This document shows, in pieces, positions 62,646 to 64,000 of a stretch of DNA of 64,000 bases. Origin of the DNA: Bacillota bacterium (GTDB lineage Bacteria; Bacillota; Clostridia; Oscillospirales; Ruminococcaceae); NCBI GenBank assembly GCA_023412215.1, contig JAEYNX010000021.1, positions 1 to 64,000 on the forward strand, read 5' to 3'. Position 1 is the stretch's first letter. Every line of letters begins with the position of its first letter. Below the pieces are notes generated by a model. The model was not told the origin of the DNA. It worked only from the letters and a program-made list of their open reading frames with translations, and did no database searches. Both the position numbers and the translations under genes were made by a program.

Positions 62646-63509
62646 ATGGATTTACACGGAATCAAATTGCGGTGTGAGGATTGGGAAGCGGAGATACTGC
62701 CGCTTCACGGTGCGAACCTAGCTTTGCTGAAGAAAGGAAGCCTTTCTGTCTTGCGCACGCCAAAGAGCTTAAAGGCACTGAGCGAAGCTCCGGTACTTTA
62801 CGGCAACCCTATCCTCTTTCCCCCAAACCGCACAAAGGACGGCCGGTTTCAGTTTATGGGCAAGGATTATCTGCTGCCCATAAACGAGCCGAAATTCAGA
62901 AACCACCTGCACGGATCAATCTATAACGCGCCCTTTGAGGTAACATCCGTTACAGGCGGCAGCGCCGTCTGCCGTCTGCACAATTCGGGGGAATGGTTCC
63001 CATTTCCCTTCACGCTTAGCGTTTCATTTTCGTTGGATGTTAAGGGCTTAACACAGCACATTGAGATACTCAACAGCGGGGATACCCCCATGCCCGTCCT
63101 GTTGGGCTTTCATACAACCTTTAACGCGCCAGAATTATTTTCCGTGCCGATCGGCAGGCGCTGGGAGACAGACAACCGGTATATCCCCACAAGTAAGCTG
63201 TGCCCGCTGAACGAGCAGGAGCTGCTGTATAAAACCGGGTGCCACCCGGAAGGGAAGATAATTACCGGCTACTACACGGCGGAAGGGCTGGTTGCCCGCA
63301 TCGGCCGGGTTCTGTATGAGGCCTCCGCCGGGTTTACGCAATGGATTTTGTTTAATCAGGGGGGAGAAAAGGGCTTTTTGTGTGTCGAACCGCAATCCGG
63401 CAGCGTAAACGGGCTCAATATCCCCGGCGGGCACATCGTTTTACCCGCAGGTAAAACGGCCTGTTTTGAGCTGCGGTTTACGGTCGATGATTCTATAAAA
63501 GGAGATTAG
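62646..63509 (+). CDS. Aldose 1-epimerase family protein
   Basis: The 287-residue protein has the galactose mutarotase-like fold: YGNPILFPPNRTKDGRF, HGSIYNAPFEV (catalytic-type His), LLGFHTTFNAP with a second His, and GFLCVEPQSGSVNGLN with a Glu at the family's catalytic base position. It should interconvert anomers of a sugar released by the locus hydrolases. It sits in one operon with the DUF6259 and DJ-1 genes. Confidence 0.88.
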   Translation: MDLHGIKLRCEDWEAEILPLHGANLALLKKGSLSVLRTPKSLKALSEAPVLYGNPILFPPNRTKDGRFQFMGKDYLLPINEPKFRNHLHGSIYNAPFEVTSVTGGSAVCRLHNSGEWFPFPFTLSVSFSLDVKGLTQHIEILNSGDTPMPVLLGFHTTFNAPELFSVPIGRRWETDNRYIPTSKLCPLNEQELLYKTGCHPEGKIITGYYTAEGLVARIGRVLYEASAGFTQWILFNQGGEKGFLCVEPQSGSVNGLNIPGGHIVLPAGKTACFELRFTVDDSIKGD

Positions 63510-63512
63510 GCC

Positions 63513-64000
63513 ATGAAGATACTTATGCTTACGGCGGAAGGCTTTGATGATTCCGAGGTGCTTTACCCCTACTTCCGGCTATTGGAGGAAGGGTTTGAGG
63601 TGGATGTCGCCTCCTTTAAAAACGAACAGGTACATGGAAAATATCATTTTGCAATCGACGCGGTCCTTGCGTTTGAAGAGGTGCACTGCCAAGAGTATAA
63701 AGCTCTGGCGATACCCGGCGGGAAGGCACCCGAAAAGATTCGCCAAAACAAGGCTGCGCTTAAGATTGTGCAGTACTTTATGAATGAGAATATGCCTGTG
63801 GCGGCTATCTGCCATGGGCAGCAGATTTTAATCTCCGCGCAGGTGCTGGGCGGCAGGCGTGCAACCTGTTACCCCGGCGTCGCGGACGACCTGATAAACG
63901 CGGGGGCTACCTACGAAGATAAGCGGGTGGTTACAGACCAAAACCTTGTCACCTCGCGAAGGCCGGAGGATCTCCCCTATTTTATGAAAGAATTCATAAA
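63513..64000 (+). CDS. DJ-1/PfpI-family protein, cut by window end
   Basis: The frame starts at 63513 (MKILMLTAEGFDDSEVLYPY) behind GGAG and stays open to the last base. It shows the family motifs LAIPGGKAPEKIR and VAAICHGQQIL with the nucleophilic Cys-His pair. Members are glyoxalase III, chaperone or protease-like; the activity cannot be told. Its link to the epimerase may reflect detoxification of reactive sugar aldehydes, which is inference. Confidence 0.88.
   Translation, partial: MKILMLTAEGFDDSEVLYPYFRLLEEGFEVDVASFKNEQVHGKYHFAIDAVLAFEEVHCQEYKALAIPGGKAPEKIRQNKAALKIVQYFMNENMPVAAICHGQQILISAQVLGGRRATCYPGVADDLINAGATYEDKRVVTDQNLVTSRRPEDLPYFMKEFI

Overview
The window looks like chromosome from an anaerobic, low-to-mid GC Firmicute, most likely class Clostridia. 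This rests on gene style: AgrA/AgrC-like and YesM/YesN-like two-component systems, LplA/LplB/YtcP-type sugar ABC transporters, RpiR and LacI regulators, strong AGGAGG ribosome sites and many ATGA-type gene overlaps. No rRNA, tRNA or CRISPR array was seen. Genus-level placement is not possible from sequence reading alone.

Positions 1-18300 hold a compact sulfate assimilation block. A minus-strand operon (847-9423) reads, in transcription order, aprA-aprB-cysD-cysN-metY-sulfite reductase-tusA-thioredoxin-thiS/hcyS-like carrier-thiF/hcyF-like E1-JAMM protease. It predicts sulfate to APS to sulfite to sulfide, with sulfur delivered to O-acetylhomoserine through a ubiquitin-like protein thiocarboxylate, as described for Wolinella succinogenes (HcyS/HcyF/HcyD with MetY). 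A divergent LacI-type regulator, a CbiK-type chelatase, a FecBCD-type metal or chelate importer (11424-14071) and a CysA-CysW-CysT-Sbp sulfate importer (14235-18056, minus) complete the block. Three promoter regions share the sequence ATCATATTAAA.

Positions 18300-24825 are a decayed, variable stretch. They hold a DNA ligase (LigD-type) remnant, a frameshifted cell-surface repeat protein, a response regulator and a glycyl-radical-enzyme activase that share one deletion scar, an IS3-type transposase fragment, an orphan LytTR/GHKL two-component pair, and copies of a small hairpin repeat.

Positions 24826-35376 carry a catabolic and redox cluster: an IlvD/Edd dehydratase, a fumarate-reductase-like flavoprotein, an aldolase-like domain fused to a VOC domain, an SDR, a zinc alcohol dehydrogenase, an Old Yellow Enzyme, a Gfo/Idh/MocA oxidoreductase and a divergent QueG-like Fe-S protein with HEAT repeats. 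Its substrate is unknown. Positions 35597-47868 form a YesMN-controlled sugar locus: binding protein, two permeases, Gfo/Idh, DUF6807/PmoA-like protein, GH112 phosphorylase and L-rhamnose mutarotase. The last two suggest phosphorolysis of galactosyl-rhamnose.

Positions 48125-64000 form a third carbohydrate locus with two paralogous RpiR regulators, a ROK kinase, a class I mannose-6-phosphate isomerase-like protein, an L-fucose/arabinose isomerase-like protein, an agarase-like GH, an LplB/YtcP/LplA-type transporter, a DUF6259 protein, an aldose 1-epimerase and a DJ-1/PfpI protein cut by the window end. None of the glycosidases carries a signal peptide, so they should act on imported oligosaccharides.
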